15,788 nucleotides of DNA from an uncultured Desulfobulbaceae bacterium (GTDB taxonomy: Bacteria; Desulfobacterota; Desulfobulbia; Desulfobulbales; Desulfobulbaceae). Shown here one piece after another: positions 14,341-15,788 of the stretch (positions are counted from its first letter, which is position 1; each line of letters opens with the position of its first letter). A model generated the notes under the pieces. The model was not told the origin of the DNA and made no database searches. It was given only the letters and a program-made list of their open reading frames with translations. The position numbers and the translations under genes are program-made. The stretch is from assembly GCA_947260045.1 (NCBI GenBank), contig CAMYOP010000031.1, forward strand, positions 1-15,788. Direction: 5' to 3'.

Positions 14341-15519
14341 ATGCAAGGTAAATATGTCCAGAGAATACTCCATGAAGAGCTTCTTGAGTGTTTGGCAGGT
14401 TTTCCCGCCGTTGCTTTACTCGGGCCGAGGCAGTGCGGTAAGTCAACCCTGGCAAAGAATCTGATCAGACAATTTCCTGATTCTGTATATCTAGATCTAG
14501 AGCTACCCTCTGATGCTCAAAAGCTCACCGAGCCCGAACTTTTTTTTTCACATAACAGCAACGTATTGATTTGTTTAGATGAAATCCAGCGGTCTCCTGA
14601 GTTGTTTGCACCTTTGCGAGCTATAATTGATTTGCAGGGTCGTAATGGCCAATTTTTATTACTTGGTTCTGCATCAAGGGATCTCATTAAGCAGAGTTCG
14701 GAGTCACTTGCGGGACGAATTGCCTACCTGGAACTGGCACCATTTTCAATGATGGAACTAATTAAAGGTAACGTCCTGGAGAACATGAATGATTTCTGGC
14801 TGCGGGGAGGTTTCCCAGACAGTTTTCTTGCAAAAAACGAGAAGGCCAGTCTGCGTTGGCGGGCAAATTTTATACGTACATTCCTTGAGAAAGATATCCC
14901 TCAGTTAGGTTTTAGAATTCCAGCCAACACGCTTCACCGCCTCTGGCAGATGTGCGCTCATTCGCAGGGACAACTCCTCAACAGTAGCAAACTCGGGAGT
15001 GCCCTTGGTGTGAGCCACACAACCCTGCGTTCTTACATAGATCTTCTGGCGGAGACTTTTATGCTTCGTATTTTGCAGCCATTCAATGCCAATGTGAAAA
15101 AACGTTTGGTCAAAGCACCCAAGGTTTATATTCGCGATAGCGGAATATTACATTCCCTTTTGCAAATTGATTCTTATGACAATCTGCTTGGGCATCCTGT
15201 TTTTGGAGCCTCCTGGGAATCCATGGTTATTGAAAATATAGTAACTGCTTTACCAGACTGGCAGCCTTTTTTTTATCGAACATCAGCAGGGGCTGAAATT
15301 GATCTGCTGCTAATCCGTGGCCAACGCACAATAGCAATTGAATGTAAAGCATCAAAAAGCCCCAAGGTTTCAAGGGGATTCTGGTCAGCCCTGGAAGATA
15401 TTGATCCAGATGAGGTATGGATAATAGCGCCTGTTGATTCAAGCTATCCATTTCGCAAAGATGCAATGGTGAGTCCTTTGGATAATTTCTTGGAAAAAAT
15501 TACAATTTTTAAGAACTAA
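14341..15519 (+). CDS. AAA-family ATPase with C-terminal DUF4143 (nuclease-like) domain
   Basis: This 392-residue protein has an N-terminal AAA_14 ATPase with Walker A GPRQCGKST (28-36) and Walker B LICLDEIQR (76-84). A sensor-like LLLGSASRDL is at 106-115, then FSMMEL and RGGFPDSFLAK (155-165), which are hallmarks of this group. A winged-helix-like middle (about 195-245) leads to DUF4143, with FYRTSAGAEIDLLL and IAIECKAS. E319/D321 and E334-C-K336 resemble the PD-(D/E)XK core of nuclease folds. Such proteins are common in several copies in bacteria and archaea, often near mobile DNA, and their role is unknown. AGGG at about 14330-14333 precedes the ATG. It lies beside an insertion sequence. 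Confidence 0.9.
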   Translation: MQGKYVQRILHEELLECLAGFPAVALLGPRQCGKSTLAKNLIRQFPDSVYLDLELPSDAQKLTEPELFFSHNSNVLICLDEIQRSPELFAPLRAIIDLQGRNGQFLLLGSASRDLIKQSSESLAGRIAYLELAPFSMMELIKGNVLENMNDFWLRGGFPDSFLAKNEKASLRWRANFIRTFLEKDIPQLGFRIPANTLHRLWQMCAHSQGQLLNSSKLGSALGVSHTTLRSYIDLLAETFMLRILQPFNANVKKRLVKAPKVYIRDSGILHSLLQIDSYDNLLGHPVFGASWESMVIENIVTALPDWQPFFYRTSAGAEIDLLLIRGQRTIAIECKASKSPKVSRGFWSALEDIDPDEVWIIAPVDSSYPFRKDAMVSPLDNFLEKITIFKN

Positions 15520-15666
15520 CCTTTCAAAGTAGTCATACTGCATGCTTCGTACTGCTTTTTATTAGTGACTTGAACTTTTTCCACTTTCACCATTGAGAAT
15601 TGTTAAATAAAAACAAAGTAGTTATTTAAAGCAAGCTTGTATCTCCAACATGAGAAATACACCCTA

Positions 15667-15679
15667 TGTGTCAGGATAG
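15667..15679 (+). mobile_element. Possible left end of an insertion sequence
   Basis: TGTGTCAGGATAG about 60 nt before the transposase ATG starts with TG and is at the right place for an IS left inverted repeat. Further in, TTCGCC (15682-15687) and GGCGAA (15710-15715) form a hairpin upstream of the transposase start. The right end is outside the window, so the boundary is unproven. Confidence 0.3.
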
Positions 15680-15728
15680 TTTTCGCCTCAGTTGAAATTT
15701 AAAATAACGGGCGAAGAGTGATGAGACA

Positions 15729-15788
15729 ATGCAAAAACGATATTCAGAAGAATTCAAAGAAGCTGTAATCAAAAAGATGATGCCACCT
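15729..15788 (+). CDS. Transposase, IS3-family OrfA type, N-terminal 20 residues only (runs off the window)
   Basis: ATG at 15729 opens a frame that reads MQKRYSEEFKEAVIKKMMPP before the window ends. The R-x-Y-S/T-x-E-F-K-x-x-A-V start is characteristic of the helix-turn-helix OrfA of IS3-family transposases. Only 20 codons are visible, so whether the element is intact is unknown. It marks the region to the right as mobile DNA, with the AAA/DUF4143 gene just to its left. Confidence 0.75.
   Translation, partial: MQKRYSEEFKEAVIKKMMPP

Overview
The window is moderately AT-rich bacterial chromosome. It resembles a Gram-negative, probably Desulfobacterota (deltaproteobacterial) genome. That placement is inference from the gene set: a sigma-54 activator, an LplT/Aas-type lysophospholipid system, an HtrA-type PDZ fragment, RlhA and PepA. 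No rRNA or other phylogenetic marker is present. Most of it reads as ordinary chromosomal coding DNA. The right edge enters an insertion sequence.

Layout from left to right. (1) The 3' end of a PDZ-containing, HtrA/DegP-type protease (1-201, +). (2) A leftward CNNM/CBS membrane protein with a TTG start (243-1274). (3) A divergent intergenic region with promoters in both directions and a hairpin. (4) Leucyl aminopeptidase pepA (1503-3044, +); its terminator lies inside the last codons of the converging next gene. (5) A leftward sigma-54-dependent activator with an unrecognised N-terminal domain (3164-4657). (6) Divergent from it, a rightward cluster: an LplT-like lysophospholipid transporter (4834-6096), an 871-residue Aas-like acyltransferase/acyl-ACP synthetase with a built-in acyl carrier domain (6156-8771), and an exported alpha/beta-hydrolase of lipase type (8768-9532, ATGA overlap). 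(7) dinB (9678-10796) and rlhA (10850-12691), closely spaced. (8) A 337-bp gap, then a family-4-type glycosyltransferase (13029-14252). (9) An AAA/DUF4143 ATPase (14341-15519). (10) The first 20 codons of an IS3-type transposase (15729 to the edge).

The most interesting unit is 3164-9532. A sequence close to the sigma-54 consensus (TGGCAT-N5-TTGTAA at 4750-4766) lies between the activator and the lipid cluster and points toward the cluster. The three cluster proteins could form a deacylation/reacylation loop for envelope phospholipids. The exported hydrolase would release a fatty acid, the transporter would bring the lysophospholipid inward, and the fused enzyme would activate a fatty acid, hold it on its own carrier domain and reacylate the lysolipid. 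The gene order and motifs are seen in the sequence; the cycle and its sigma-54 control are inference. A second sigma-54-like sequence precedes the AAA/DUF4143 gene.
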